DNA of 39,230 nt from Granulicella sp. S190 (GCF_009766095.1 NZ_LMUD01000044.1:52579-91808); one strand, 5' to 3'. Shown: positions 23,666 to 32,359, numbered from the stretch's first letter. The notes: generated by a model from the letters alone, not told the origin. Numbers and translations: made by a program.

Positions 23666-24388
23666 GTGAGCCAAGTTGTTTCAGTGAGTCGCCTGACTAC
23701 CTCGGAGTTTCATTCGGCTGTCTTCGCCCTCTCGCCTTCTGTCGCTGTCTTCGATTGTGATGGCACCCTGTGGTCCGGGGACGCCGGCTCTTCGTTCATG
23801 AAGTGGACCATCGAGACCGGGTTGGTCTCTCGCGAAGCCACAGACTGGATCGATGGACGGTATCGCGGATACCTGAAAGGAGACGTCTCCGAGATCGCCA
23901 TCTGTGGGGAGATGGTGCAGATGTACCAGAGGCTTCGGGAAGACGAGATGCGGCGCGCCGCAAAGAACTTCTTCGCCAGCCAGATCGAGGCCAATATCTT
24001 TCCCGAGATGAAGCAGCTCGTGGATGAGCTTCGCGCCAGAGGCATTGACATCTGGGCGGTAAGTTCGACGAACAACTGGGTTATCGAAGAAGGTGTGCGG
24101 CGCTTCGGCATTCCTGCCGACCGAGTCCTCTGCGCACGGGTCCAGGTCAAAGACGGAGTCGTGACCGATACGATTCTGGACGTGCCCACCGACGAAGGAA
24201 AAGTTGCGTCTCTCAAGCGGGCTGGGGTGACGGCTCCCGATGCCGTCTTCGGAAACTCGGTTCACGACGCAGCCATGCTGGCCATCGCGCGGCGTGCGTT
24301 CCCTGTGAACCCGACGCCTGCTCTTGTGGAGCGAAGCGCACAGGAAGGTTGGCCGATCTTCTATCCGGCTAGCGTTCGCCCTGCCTAA
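23666..24388 (+). CDS. HAD-superfamily hydrolase, phosphoserine-phosphatase-like
   Basis: A HAD IB-type phosphohydrolase of about 240 residues. Motif I is VAVFDCDGTLW (the first Asp is the nucleophile), motif II is AVSSTNNWV, and the C-terminal motif is VFGNSVHDAAMLAIA. Members remove phosphate from small metabolites such as phosphoserine. The open frame extends up to TTG 23513, but the 50 or so extra residues look non-coding and lack a ribosome binding site. I use GTG 23666, with TTG 23660 as an alternative; neither has strong support. It follows lolA on the same strand after about 200 bases. Confidence 0.78.
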   Translation: MSQVVSVSRLTTSEFHSAVFALSPSVAVFDCDGTLWSGDAGSSFMKWTIETGLVSREATDWIDGRYRGYLKGDVSEIAICGEMVQMYQRLREDEMRRAAKNFFASQIEANIFPEMKQLVDELRARGIDIWAVSSTNNWVIEEGVRRFGIPADRVLCARVQVKDGVVTDTILDVPTDEGKVASLKRAGVTAPDAVFGNSVHDAAMLAIARRAFPVNPTPALVERSAQEGWPIFYPASVRPA

Positions 24389-24440
24389 GTAAAGTGAATA
24401 GAAGCTTTTAAGCTGCGGATATCGTCTAATCTGTAGTCAG

Positions 24441-24914
24441 GTGAGAGAGTCGATTCGCAAACTCGATGAGCATGTTGAGACTGAACTCCAAAAGCCCGTC
24501 AGGCTCGTGGTAGCGGCTCTGATCTTGCGTGACACCACAGGGGCAGGTGGCTCCGGAGTCGAGGTCTTGATCTGCCAGCGTAAGCCGGATCAACCCATGA
24601 GCTTGAAGTGGGAGTTCCCTGGAGGAAAGATTGAGGCCGGGGAGACCTCGGAAGATGCTCTGGTCCGTGAATTGAACGAGGAACTGGGCATCACGGCGGT
24701 CATTGGTCGCCGCGTGGCTCGGATAAGGCACAAATACCGCAACGGCGGAGCGATCGACCTGCAGTTCTTTGTGGTCCAGGAGTTTGACGGCGCACTGGAA
24801 AATCGCATCTTCAACGACATGCGATGGGCTCCTCTGGCGGATCTACCCGGCTATGATTTTCTGGCAGCCGATCTGGGACTGATCCGGGATCTCTCTGAAG
24901 GCAAGCTGCTCTAA
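24441..24914 (+). CDS. MutT-type Nudix hydrolase
   Basis: A 157-residue Nudix protein. The Nudix box is complete: G62 through I84 (GKIEAGETSEDALVRELNEE then LGI), matching GX5EX7REUXEEXGU with the metal-binding Glu residues. The upstream VEVLICQRKPDQPMSLKWEF, with its final Pro-Gly-Gly, matches 8-oxo-dGTP diphosphatases such as MutT, which clean oxidised nucleotides from the pool. Start is GTG 24441, without a clear ribosome binding site; no better start exists in frame. It converges on the NRAMP-like gene with 39 bases between the stops. Confidence 0.88.
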   Translation: MRESIRKLDEHVETELQKPVRLVVAALILRDTTGAGGSGVEVLICQRKPDQPMSLKWEFPGGKIEAGETSEDALVRELNEELGITAVIGRRVARIRHKYRNGGAIDLQFFVVQEFDGALENRIFNDMRWAPLADLPGYDFLAADLGLIRDLSEGKLL

Positions 24915-24953
24915 CTACGGAAGCCGCCCAGAGCGGTTCAGCTCGGTAAAGCC

Positions 24954-26204
24954 TCATCCATGTAGCGTATTCCAAACCAGAATCAGAGAGAGCGCTGTGA
25001 CGATGATCACCGTGATCCATGCGATCGCGTTGAACCACCGGCTATTGGTGTATTTGCCCATCAGTTCGTGCTTGTTGATCAACTTCAGCATGAAGATCAA
25101 AATAACCGGAAGCAGGACGCCGTTCAAAACCTGTGAGAGGATGCTGAACTTCACCAGGGGAAAGTTCGGGATCAGCACAATGGCTGCGCCGGCGAAGAGC
25201 AGCAGGCTATAAAGCCAATAGAAGAATTTGGCCTCGTTAAAGCTCTTGTCCAGTCCACTCTCAAAGCCGAGGCCCTCGCAGACCGTGTAAGCAGTAGAAA
25301 GCGGAAGAATGGACGCCGCGAAGAGTGAGGCATTGAAGAGACCGGCTGCAAAGAGGATGAAAGCGTACTGTCCGGCAAGGGGCTTCATGGCGCCTGCAGC
25401 GTCGGAGGGGTCACTGATGTGGCGAATGCCGTGAGTGTAAAGAGTCGCGGCGCACGCCACCACGATGAACCAGGCAACAATATCGGTAAAGATAGAGCCC
25501 ACGATTACGTCCAGGCGCGAGGCCTTGTACTGACGAACGCTGACGCCTTTTTCGACGATAGAAGACTGTAAATAAAACTGCATCCAGGGCGTGATGGTGG
25601 TGCCGATGACAGCGACGGTAGTGTAGACATAGTCCTTATCGGACCAGACGTTGCGCGGAGGCAGCTTGACGGTCTCGACCAGCGCCAGGTGCCAGTCTGG
25701 CCCGCTGAGCACGCCGGTAATAATGTATGCGATATAGAAGACGCTCGCGATAAGAAAGATCTTTTCGACGCTCTTATAATCGCCTTTGACCACAAGCGCC
25801 CACACGATAAACGCGCAGACCGGAACGCTCGCATACTTCGGAATATGAAAGAGCTGCATACTGCCTGCAATGCCGGAAAATTCGGTGACCACGTTAGTAA
25901 AGTTCACCGCGATCAGCAGAATCATGATCACAAAAGTGATGCGAAGGCCGAACTCTTCCCGGATGAGGTCGCTAAGACCTTTGCCAGTAACAACACCCAT
26001 GCGCGCGCACATCTCCTGCACGACGATAAGCGCCAGCGTAATGGGAATCATCGTCCACAGCAGCGTGTAGCCAAACTGTGCGCCCGCCGCAGAGTAGGTG
26101 AGAATACCCCCGGCGTCGTTGTCCACATTGGCGGTGATAAAGCCCGGCCCAAGCACCGCAAAGATCAGAATGAGTCGGGTTCTCCAGGCGCGCCATTGGC
26201 TCAT
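24954..26204 (-). CDS. NRAMP-like divalent metal transporter with altered metal site
   Basis: A 416-residue membrane protein with about 11 hydrophobic segments and the NRAMP fold signature LGPGFITANVDNDAGG in the first helix. In manganese/iron NRAMPs this helix carries DPGN and the sixth helix carries MPH. Here the first reads D30-A-G-G33, so Asn is lost and Asp kept. The sixth reads T205-P-W (IGTTITPWMQFYLQSS), so the metal-coordinating Met is replaced by Thr. Met loss in NRAMPs relaxes selectivity toward magnesium and calcium, and a magnesium-transporting NRAMP-related clade is known. AAGGAT six bases upstream supports ATG 26204. It lies 121 bases after the aldo/keto reductase gene and on the same strand as the MgtE-N/CBS gene. 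I do not give the name mntH for this reason. Confidence 0.88.
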   Translation of the reverse strand: MSQWRAWRTRLILIFAVLGPGFITANVDNDAGGILTYSAAGAQFGYTLLWTMIPITLALIVVQEMCARMGVVTGKGLSDLIREEFGLRITFVIMILLIAVNFTNVVTEFSGIAGSMQLFHIPKYASVPVCAFIVWALVVKGDYKSVEKIFLIASVFYIAYIITGVLSGPDWHLALVETVKLPPRNVWSDKDYVYTTVAVIGTTITPWMQFYLQSSIVEKGVSVRQYKASRLDVIVGSIFTDIVAWFIVVACAATLYTHGIRHISDPSDAAGAMKPLAGQYAFILFAAGLFNASLFAASILPLSTAYTVCEGLGFESGLDKSFNEAKFFYWLYSLLLFAGAAIVLIPNFPLVKFSILSQVLNGVLLPVILIFMLKLINKHELMGKYTNSRWFNAIAWITVIIVTALSLILVWNTLHG

Positions 26205-26325
26205 TGCTTATCCTTCAATGCGGATGCGGTGTGATGGAAGTATGTGCTGGTCTGGGGAGCCTGCGCGCTCGCCACTATCAGGCTACCTCATCTGCCCGGT
26301 CTGGCGTTATAGGGGAGCGTCGACT

Positions 26326-27345
26326 TCACAGATATGGGTATCTAGCTTGCCCCCGCCCACTGGCAAATAGCTGCTCGCGTTCGGCCTGTGCAAGCCGGTA
26401 AAGCTCCTTCGCCGGAGCTTCCAGGCTCGGATCGTCAGCGACATCTACATTAGTCTGGATGTGGCGCGGGTTCTTGGAAGAAAAAAGTACAACGCTCCCT
26501 GGATTCATCACAAATGCCGCCTTGAGCATGAGGCGGGCAAGACCCCTTGGGTCGCCGAGGTCGGTCTTCGTCGAGTCCGACCAGCGTCGGCAACGTTCTT
26601 TGTCGTTGTTCAGAGCATCGCCGAGCATACGGAAGGCGTTCGCTAAGGAACGGTGATGGATACGAAAAGCTGTTCCCGTCAGCGCGCCCTCCAGCTTTCT
26701 TTCCCCCTTGAGAACCGACCACTCGTACTGCACGACACGGCAATAAGCAGCACGTTCAACCAGCAGGTCCGAGATCTCAGCGCCGCCGCTTCCAACGCCA
26801 AAGGAACCGATTCGCCCACGTTGCACCTCCTCGTCCAGAAAGGAAAGAAGCGAGTCATCGTTGAGGTCAGCCACTGAAACGTCATGAAGCAGCCAGAGAT
26901 CGATATGACCCGTACGCAGCGCCGCTAGGCTGCGTTCAAGCGAAGCCTTTGCCTGACCAGGCGTAAAACTGGCCTTCTCGGCGGTGCGAGTGACGGCCTT
27001 CGCCGTTCGAGCTATACGCTCTTTGAACCCGGGAAGCTTCTTCACAAGCGGAACGGCGAAGCGGCGTGCGGCAGAGAGCAACGATGTGTTTTTCGGTGGG
27101 AGGATCCCATACTTCGACGTGACGGTCACCTGGGACCTATGCCCTTGTAGGAACTCGCCCAGGCAGCTCTCCGCCTCGCCGTAGCCATACATCGGCGCAA
27201 CGTCGAAGTGGCGAATCCCAGCATCATAGGCCCAGTCAAGAACAGCAAGCGACTCTCGGCGGCTCATCGCGCCCATCAGGCTGGAGCAACCGAAGCCTAG
27301 CCGGGTAGTGCTGCGACCGGTTTCACCGAAGGCGATCTGCTCCAT
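26326..27345 (-). CDS. Aldo/keto reductase
   Basis: A 339-residue aldo/keto reductase, an NADPH-dependent oxidoreductase with a TIM-barrel. The catalytic tetrad is readable: Asp and Tyr in HFDVAPMYGYGEAE, Lys in VTVTSKYG and His in LWLLHDV. The open frame extends to 27468, but ATG 27345 is chosen because GGGAG lies four bases upstream and the typical AKR start (GETGRSTTRLGFGCSSL) follows. The longer frame would overlap the GMC gene by about 90 bases. It is the third gene of a tight cassette with the CgeB-like glycosyltransferase and GMC oxidoreductase, 29 bases after the latter. A role in modifying sugar or polyketide carbonyls is only guessed. Confidence 0.87.
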   Translation of the reverse strand: MEQIAFGETGRSTTRLGFGCSSLMGAMSRRESLAVLDWAYDAGIRHFDVAPMYGYGEAESCLGEFLQGHRSQVTVTSKYGILPPKNTSLLSAARRFAVPLVKKLPGFKERIARTAKAVTRTAEKASFTPGQAKASLERSLAALRTGHIDLWLLHDVSVADLNDDSLLSFLDEEVQRGRIGSFGVGSGGAEISDLLVERAAYCRVVQYEWSVLKGERKLEGALTGTAFRIHHRSLANAFRMLGDALNNDKERCRRWSDSTKTDLGDPRGLARLMLKAAFVMNPGSVVLFSSKNPRHIQTNVDVADDPSLEAPAKELYRLAQAEREQLFASGRGQARYPYL

Positions 27346-27374
27346 TGGCTCCCTTTGTGAATTCGCTCTAAAGT

Positions 27375-28916
27375 CTAACCAAGATGATCGCTCAGCCGCA
27401 GGGCGAGGGCTAGTACAGTGTGGGTGGGGTTGGAAAAACCCGAGCTGGGAAAAACTGCGGAGCTGCAAATATACGTGTTAGCAACGCCGAAGAGTCTGAG
27501 ATCAGTGTCGACAACGCCACTCTCATCCGAGGGAGACATGCGCATGCCACCCATATGGTGATTGCTGTCGTCGCAACGGTCAAGGAATTTTGGACTACCG
27601 GACACTAGATCTTCGTTCGGAAGAATGCGAGCCACGCCAGAGAGAACGCGCTGGGCGATCAAGACATACTGACGGATAGTATCCAGCTCCCTCTCCGAGA
27701 TCTGCCAATCGAAACGAATACGCAGTAGACCCAACGGATCGTAGTGATCGGTTAGAGTAACGCTGCTACGCGAAGTTGGTTCCTGTTCACAGTGAACGCG
27801 GAGAAAGATGCGAACCTCGGGCGGACTGTACGCCCGGCGCTGCACCTTGTATCGCCACGCTTGATGCGCAAGCATGGGCAAGTGGTCTACTGTGTGCCGG
27901 AGATTGTCTCGGGTGATCTCACTGAACCGTCCACGCATAAGATTGCGGACGGTCGTCTTTGCCTGGCCGCGAAGCTTGCCGGTATCCTCGAACGCTATGG
28001 TGGACCCAACATTAAGCGATCCCAGAGCGACTTGCACCTGGGGCCGCAGGCGCAGCTTCGGAAGATATTTGAATCCGCCCGCGAAGATAGGATCGAAGGT
28101 GTCGTGAAAGCGCTTTGGGTCAAGCGGCTCAATGGCTGCTGCGTTGCAATCGATGTGGTCTTGGAAATGCTGCCCTAGCAACCCTGATCGATTCCAGGGC
28201 AAGCCGCCCGCACGAGGCTGAAGGAAAAACCGCGAGCTTTCGATACCGCCCAGCGCAAAGATGTAATGGCTGGCGTGAAATAAAGCTTCAACCCCGGTGA
28301 GTGTACGACAGCGAACCCCGGTGGCCACACCGTTCTGGGTCATCAACTCGACGGCACTGGCATGAAGCCAGAGTTTGATAGTGGGATCTTCAGCAAGAGC
28401 ACGATGATGCAGGCGGGCAAAGTTAGGCTCAGGGCACCAGCGGGAGAGGTAAGCTTCGAGATCGTCGAACTGGGTGAACGGCAGGCCGAGGTCTCGCCAG
28501 ACCTCTGCGTCGCTCCGCTCCACTTTGGCAAGGCCTTCAAGGGAAAGTGCCCGCTCGTAGAAAGGCGTCAGCGTATCCTTCGAAAAAGGCCAGCCACTCT
28601 CAGGGACGCCAGGGCGTGGGCAAAAATCGTGAGCATCCAGTTCAAGGATCTGGCCTCCCCAGCGTACCGTGGTGCCTCCCTTTACGCGGATCCGGCCGGT
28701 GTGAATACCACGGTGAGGAAGACCGGCAACTTCGCTGTCGTAGAGCGCCTGCGAAGATTCTTCCCGGATTGCGCCTCCCCCCTCAAGCAGCAAAACCCTC
28801 TTTCCTTTTCCTGCCGCTTCCACAGCAAGCGTGATCCCTACGGCTCCAGCGCCGACGACGCACAAGTCGACGAACTCGACAGGTGAAGGCGTCTCGTGAA
28901 GAAGATCGTAGATCAC
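27375..28916 (-). CDS. GMC-family FAD oxidoreductase
   Basis: A 513-residue glucose-methanol-choline oxidoreductase. The FAD-binding Rossmann motif is LCVVGAGAVGITLAVEAAGK with the strand-end Glu in LLLEGG. GGTTVRWGGQ is the second flavin contact region, and the C-terminal domain has HHMGGMRMS (likely active-site His) and SSAVFPSSGFSNPTHTVLAL. There is no signal peptide. It overlaps the glycosyltransferase stop by four bases (28913-28916), so they are translationally coupled. Some such enzymes oxidise sugar hydroxyls; with an aldo/keto reductase next door an oxidise-then-reduce (epimerising) pair is conceivable, but this is conjecture. Confidence 0.87.
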   Translation of the reverse strand: MIYDLLHETPSPVEFVDLCVVGAGAVGITLAVEAAGKGKRVLLLEGGGAIREESSQALYDSEVAGLPHRGIHTGRIRVKGGTTVRWGGQILELDAHDFCPRPGVPESGWPFSKDTLTPFYERALSLEGLAKVERSDAEVWRDLGLPFTQFDDLEAYLSRWCPEPNFARLHHRALAEDPTIKLWLHASAVELMTQNGVATGVRCRTLTGVEALFHASHYIFALGGIESSRFFLQPRAGGLPWNRSGLLGQHFQDHIDCNAAAIEPLDPKRFHDTFDPIFAGGFKYLPKLRLRPQVQVALGSLNVGSTIAFEDTGKLRGQAKTTVRNLMRGRFSEITRDNLRHTVDHLPMLAHQAWRYKVQRRAYSPPEVRIFLRVHCEQEPTSRSSVTLTDHYDPLGLLRIRFDWQISERELDTIRQYVLIAQRVLSGVARILPNEDLVSGSPKFLDRCDDSNHHMGGMRMSPSDESGVVDTDLRLFGVANTYICSSAVFPSSGFSNPTHTVLALALRLSDHLG

Positions 28917-29989
28917 CGACTGCCTTCAGATAGGGGCTTGGCAGTGGACCTGAACCTCTCAACTATCGCAAGCGTGCGCTCCATGACCAACTCCATCTGA
29001 CGATCGTTATGGTACCCGTCACGTGCAGCGCGTAGGCACCCGGCTGCGGCAATACGTCGTCGCGCCTCCTCATCAGGTAGGTAACGCCGAATCTTCGCCA
29101 CTAGTTCGTCGAAGCCCGAGAAGAACACAGCCTCTTCGTCCTCCTTGAAGCGTTGCATGTGGCCATCGGAGCGCTCAGCCAGAAGAAACCCTCCACAGCC
29201 GGCTATCTCAAAACTCTTATGAACAAACTCGTCACAATTGGAGTGCGTAATAAAGCTGAGGTTGATCTTCGACCTCCAGATACCTTCGCGGTAAGCATCG
29301 AGGTACAGTTCGCCCTCTTGGAACAGTGCCTTATAACCTTCAGATCCCATCGCACGTCCCCACTGACGGGGGTTCCCCGAGACCACAACCGAAAACCCGC
29401 ACTCACGCCAAAGTCGTGTCAGGGTCTGCGCTCGATCGTCATACGGCGTACCGATAAACGAGACCTCGCGGTTTCGATCGGCATCTGACCAACTCTCCGG
29501 CGGTGGAAACTGAAGCGTAGGTTCATAGGCGGTCTGAATCTTGATCACATCCCGCGCACCCCGCGACTTGTAGTCAAGAATGTTTTTATCCCGCTGCACG
29601 ACGTGTAGATCATAGTGCGGAATGTCCTTCATGTAGAGCCGCCAGCCAGGATCCTGGCGGGTCCCAAAAGGATTATCGATCATATAGCTGACCGTCACGA
29701 TCCCCATCTCACGCATACGGTCAAGAGTCTGCAGGCGCATGTAGAGAAGCTTGTCGGTCCACAAAACATCCGGCTTCTCCGCCTCCGCGATTTTGATCAG
29801 GTCTCGATTGAGACGGCTCACGGACGGCCCTATCACTAGTCGTTGATTTGCCTTGCGGAGAAACGGATTGCTCGACTCATACTCAAATGCATTGAGTGGG
29901 ATAACTTGATGCCCCAGGCGTTCAAGAGCCCAAAGGCGATAAAGAGACGTATCGTTTGGTGAGAGCCCGGTGGCGTAGAGAATCTTCAT
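28913..29989 (-). CDS. CgeB-like glycosyltransferase
   Basis: A 358-residue glycosyltransferase of the CgeB / group 1-like type with a GT-B fold. It begins MKILYATGLSPNDTSLYRLW, has KPDVLWTDKLLY and SYMIDNPFGTR in the N-terminal half, and a donor-site half containing VSFIGTPYDDRAQTLTRLWR, KINLSFITHSNCDEFVHKSF and EIAGCGGFLLAERSDG. CgeB-type proteins act on surface or spore glycans. It is the first gene of a cassette of three; its ATG lies 40 bases after the stop of the PRC/MgtE-N/CBS gene on the same strand, so they may form one transcript. A purine-rich AAAGGAAA is about 13 bases before the start. Confidence 0.82.
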   Translation of the reverse strand: MKILYATGLSPNDTSLYRLWALERLGHQVIPLNAFEYESSNPFLRKANQRLVIGPSVSRLNRDLIKIAEAEKPDVLWTDKLLYMRLQTLDRMREMGIVTVSYMIDNPFGTRQDPGWRLYMKDIPHYDLHVVQRDKNILDYKSRGARDVIKIQTAYEPTLQFPPPESWSDADRNREVSFIGTPYDDRAQTLTRLWRECGFSVVVSGNPRQWGRAMGSEGYKALFQEGELYLDAYREGIWRSKINLSFITHSNCDEFVHKSFEIAGCGGFLLAERSDGHMQRFKEDEEAVFFSGFDELVAKIRRYLPDEEARRRIAAAGCLRAARDGYHNDRQMELVMERTLAIVERFRSTAKPLSEGSR

Positions 29990-30028
29990 GCGGTGCTGTG
30001 TTTCCTTTTGATGGCCTTGCTGTCTGTT

Positions 30029-31306
30029 CTAGCGATTTGCCCTCAAAAGAGCAATCACCTGTTCAGCATGGATGACTCCAGCAAGGTGCTTCTCCTCATC
30101 AATCACCGGCAACGATCGCAGGTTGTACTTGTCGAACAGCTCTGCGACCTTGCGGCCATTCGCGTCCAGATTGCAGGTAACAAGATGGCCGTGCGGCAGA
30201 TCCGCCAGGGGCGTAGCCGCCGCGGCGAGAAGAAGCTGCACCAGCGGAACAAGCGCAGTGATCTTCTCCTCTTCATCGAGAAGATAAACGTCTGTAATGG
30301 TCTCGATATCTCCTTCGAACTCCCGTAACGCTGCAATCGCCTGCTCGACGCGAGCACTGAAAGGAAGCGAGAGGTACTCCGTAGTCATGCGACCCGCGGC
30401 CGAATCCCCCGAAAACTCGAGCAGATCCTCGACCTCCTGCCGCTCCTCAGGATCCATCTCGCCCAGAATGGCCTCAGACCGCTCGTCGGTAAGCTCCGAC
30501 AACAGGTCGGCAGCCGCTCCTGGGTCCATCTCCTCGACGATGCCCGCGATCTGCTCGGAATCAAGCGACTCAATAAGAGCCTGCTGCATCTTGGGCTTCA
30601 CCTCTTCCAGCGCTTCGGCCGCAACCTCCTCGTCAAGCGAAATAAAGAGAGCATGGCGTTCGGCAGGGGCGAGTTCTTCGAGAATGTCGGCAATGTCGGA
30701 AGGATGCATCTTCGAGAGGCGATCCTGCTCGATCTTCAGCCGAACGCGGCGAGCCGGATCCCGGTCGATCAGATCGACAAAGTCCCATGGAATGACACTG
30801 GCGCCGAAACGGCAGGCGATGCGGTCCACCGACGCTGCCGGAAAGCCCTTCAGCAGGCGGCGCACAGCTCCTCGAAGACCTACCTCTACTTCCGCGATGC
30901 GCAAAGAGAGATCCGGCGTATCCTCCTGGCAGTTCTCCCACACCAGATCGACATCATTGACCCGGACAACCTTGTGCCCGTGCACATCGATAATCTGCTG
31001 ATCCAGCAGGTCTCGTTCGAGTAGAAGATAGCTCTCATCCTCTGGCAGCGGCGTAGGTTGCGCCCCCTCTCGCAACTGCATCCCCCCGCTGGAGCCGAGC
31101 TTAAGCTGCGAGATGGGAATCAGCGATGGGCGGTCGCCTCGACCCGCTGAGACCACCTTGAGCACGATGCCGTGGATATGTCCGGCGTCCACCGAGGGGG
31201 CCACCGCGAACTCGCGTACATGGCCGAAGGTGCCTCCCTGCGCGTCCATAACGGCAGCGCCCATCAGGGCCGAAACACTCGTCCTTTGATTTGCATGTTT
31301 TGTCAT
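30029..31306 (-). CDS. Soluble PRC-barrel / MgtE-N / CBS protein
   Basis: A 425-residue protein made of the cytosolic half of an MgtE magnesium channel without the membrane half. Order: PRC-barrel-like domain (about 10-70), second PRC-like segment (95-130, LLDQQIIDVHGHKVVRVNDV), MgtE N-terminal superhelical domain (190-300, with HPSDIADILEELAPAERHAL and EMDPGAAADLLSEL) and a CBS pair (305-420, ending LRSLPVIDEEKHLAGVI). No hydrophobic segment of membrane length is present. In MgtE these domains bind magnesium and gate the pore. Here the pore partner may be the NRAMP-like transporter encoded about 3.8 kb further along the strand. Start is ATG 31306; ATG 31264 is an alternative. It diverges from the RsbW-like gene. 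Confidence 0.88.
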   Translation of the reverse strand: MTKHANQRTSVSALMGAAVMDAQGGTFGHVREFAVAPSVDAGHIHGIVLKVVSAGRGDRPSLIPISQLKLGSSGGMQLREGAQPTPLPEDESYLLLERDLLDQQIIDVHGHKVVRVNDVDLVWENCQEDTPDLSLRIAEVEVGLRGAVRRLLKGFPAASVDRIACRFGASVIPWDFVDLIDRDPARRVRLKIEQDRLSKMHPSDIADILEELAPAERHALFISLDEEVAAEALEEVKPKMQQALIESLDSEQIAGIVEEMDPGAAADLLSELTDERSEAILGEMDPEERQEVEDLLEFSGDSAAGRMTTEYLSLPFSARVEQAIAALREFEGDIETITDVYLLDEEEKITALVPLVQLLLAAAATPLADLPHGHLVTCNLDANGRKVAELFDKYNLRSLPVIDEEKHLAGVIHAEQVIALLRANR

Positions 31307-31540
31307 AACGACTTACAGGACACTCCAACAAACTTACCCTGTATCCGCATGTTAGCCCACCTTACCGCCGCCTTGTCGTCCTAAAAAGTCTGTTTGGTCA
31401 ACCCAACGAGGTCAAAAAGAGTCATAAATTGGAAGAAGAAGATTGGGGGCGCCTTGACATTCGAGAAATCCACAAGCAAACTGCCATCATCGCTGTTGTC
31501 TGCCGTTGACGACTGGCATACCCGTATTGCAAGGACTGCT

Positions 31541-31981
31541 TTGGCCGATTCAACGACAAGCCGTGTCAGCTTCACCCTGGACTCGTCTCTCGATAGTGTT
31601 AACAAGATTGAGCTGACGGCTGAGCAGTGCGCCCAGCGAGCTGGCTTCGATGAGGATACAATTCCCAATATTGCTATGGCGGTGCGCGAAGCAGCGGTGA
31701 ACGCTGTGCTTCATGGCAACTCCTACGACACCAGCAAACACATTACGGCTTCTTTCGAGACCACGGCGGAAGCACTAACGATTCGCATCGCCGACCAGGG
31801 CCCGGGGCTCGATCCTGAAACACTTCCCGATCCCCTGAAACCCGAAAACATCCTCCGCGGCTCTGGTCGCGGTATCTTTCTCATCAAGGCTTTCATGGAT
31901 GAGGTAAACTTTCGGCAGTTACACCCGGGCACGGAACTTACTCTTATCAAGCACCGAAAACCCGCGCAGTCGGGGACTTAA
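31541..31981 (+). CDS. RsbW-like anti-sigma factor / serine kinase
   Basis: A 146-residue GHKL-type ATPase of the RsbW/SpoIIAB kind, which binds a sigma factor and phosphorylates its STAS antagonist. The N-box is NIAMAVREAAVNAVLHGN, the ADP-binding DQGPGLDPE follows, and the G2 box is RGSGRGIFLIKAFMDEV. The open frame extends to 31394, but TTG 31541 is favoured: AAGGA lies five bases upstream and the family's first strand (RVSFTLDSSL) follows. Its stop overlaps the AAGGAG of the next gene, the STAS antagonist. No sigma factor or RsbU-type phosphatase is in the window, so the target is unknown; such kinases also regulate other outputs. Confidence 0.85.
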   Translation: MADSTTSRVSFTLDSSLDSVNKIELTAEQCAQRAGFDEDTIPNIAMAVREAAVNAVLHGNSYDTSKHITASFETTAEALTIRIADQGPGLDPETLPDPLKPENILRGSGRGIFLIKAFMDEVNFRQLHPGTELTLIKHRKPAQSGT

Positions 31982-31995
31982 GGAGAACATTAGAC

Positions 31996-32343
31996 ATGAG
32001 CATGAAAGTAAAAACTCGCCAGGTGGACGGTATTACCATTCTGGATCTCAGCGGCCGCATCACTCTTGGCGAAGGCAGTGTGACGATCCGCGACGCCGTG
32101 CGCGATGTTCTGGCAAAGGGTTCCAATAAAATTCTGCTCAATTTGGGCGACATCAGCTACATCGACAGCTCCGGTATCGGCGAACTGGTCAGCGCCTTCA
32201 CCACCGTCAAGAATAGTGGCGGAGAGCTTAAGCTGCTGAATCTGACCAAGAAGGTCCACGACCTTCTTCAGATCACCAAGCTCTACACCGTCTTCGATGT
32301 CAAAGACGATGAAGCCACCGCGATCTCATCCTTCACCAAATAA
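31996..32343 (+). CDS. STAS-domain anti-sigma factor antagonist (RsbV/SpoIIAA-like)
   Basis: A 115-residue single STAS domain. VDGITILDLSGRITLGEG is the first part of the fold, and YIDSSGIGELVSAFTTVK carries the serines (58/59), one of which is normally phosphorylated by the RsbW-type kinase. Dephosphorylated, such proteins pull the kinase off its sigma factor. AAGGAG at 31980-31985 overlaps the stop of the kinase gene and gives ATG 31996, so the two genes are tightly coupled in the order kinase then antagonist, the reverse of the classic rsbV-rsbW order. A terminator follows immediately. Confidence 0.92.
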   Translation: MSMKVKTRQVDGITILDLSGRITLGEGSVTIRDAVRDVLAKGSNKILLNLGDISYIDSSGIGELVSAFTTVKNSGGELKLLNLTKKVHDLLQITKLYTVFDVKDDEATAISSFTK

Positions 32344-32359
32344 ATTAGCCTGCCGCAAC

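Noticed and set aside
24954..26204. Calling the NRAMP-like gene mntH
   Set aside because: Key manganese-site residues (Asn of DPGN and Met of MPH) are replaced, so manganese specificity cannot be assumed.
26205..26325. A manganese or magnesium riboswitch before the NRAMP-like gene
   Set aside because: A weak AGCCTG/CAGGCT inverted repeat is present, but the conserved yybP-ykoY or M-box elements were not found and the 121-base gap is short for them.
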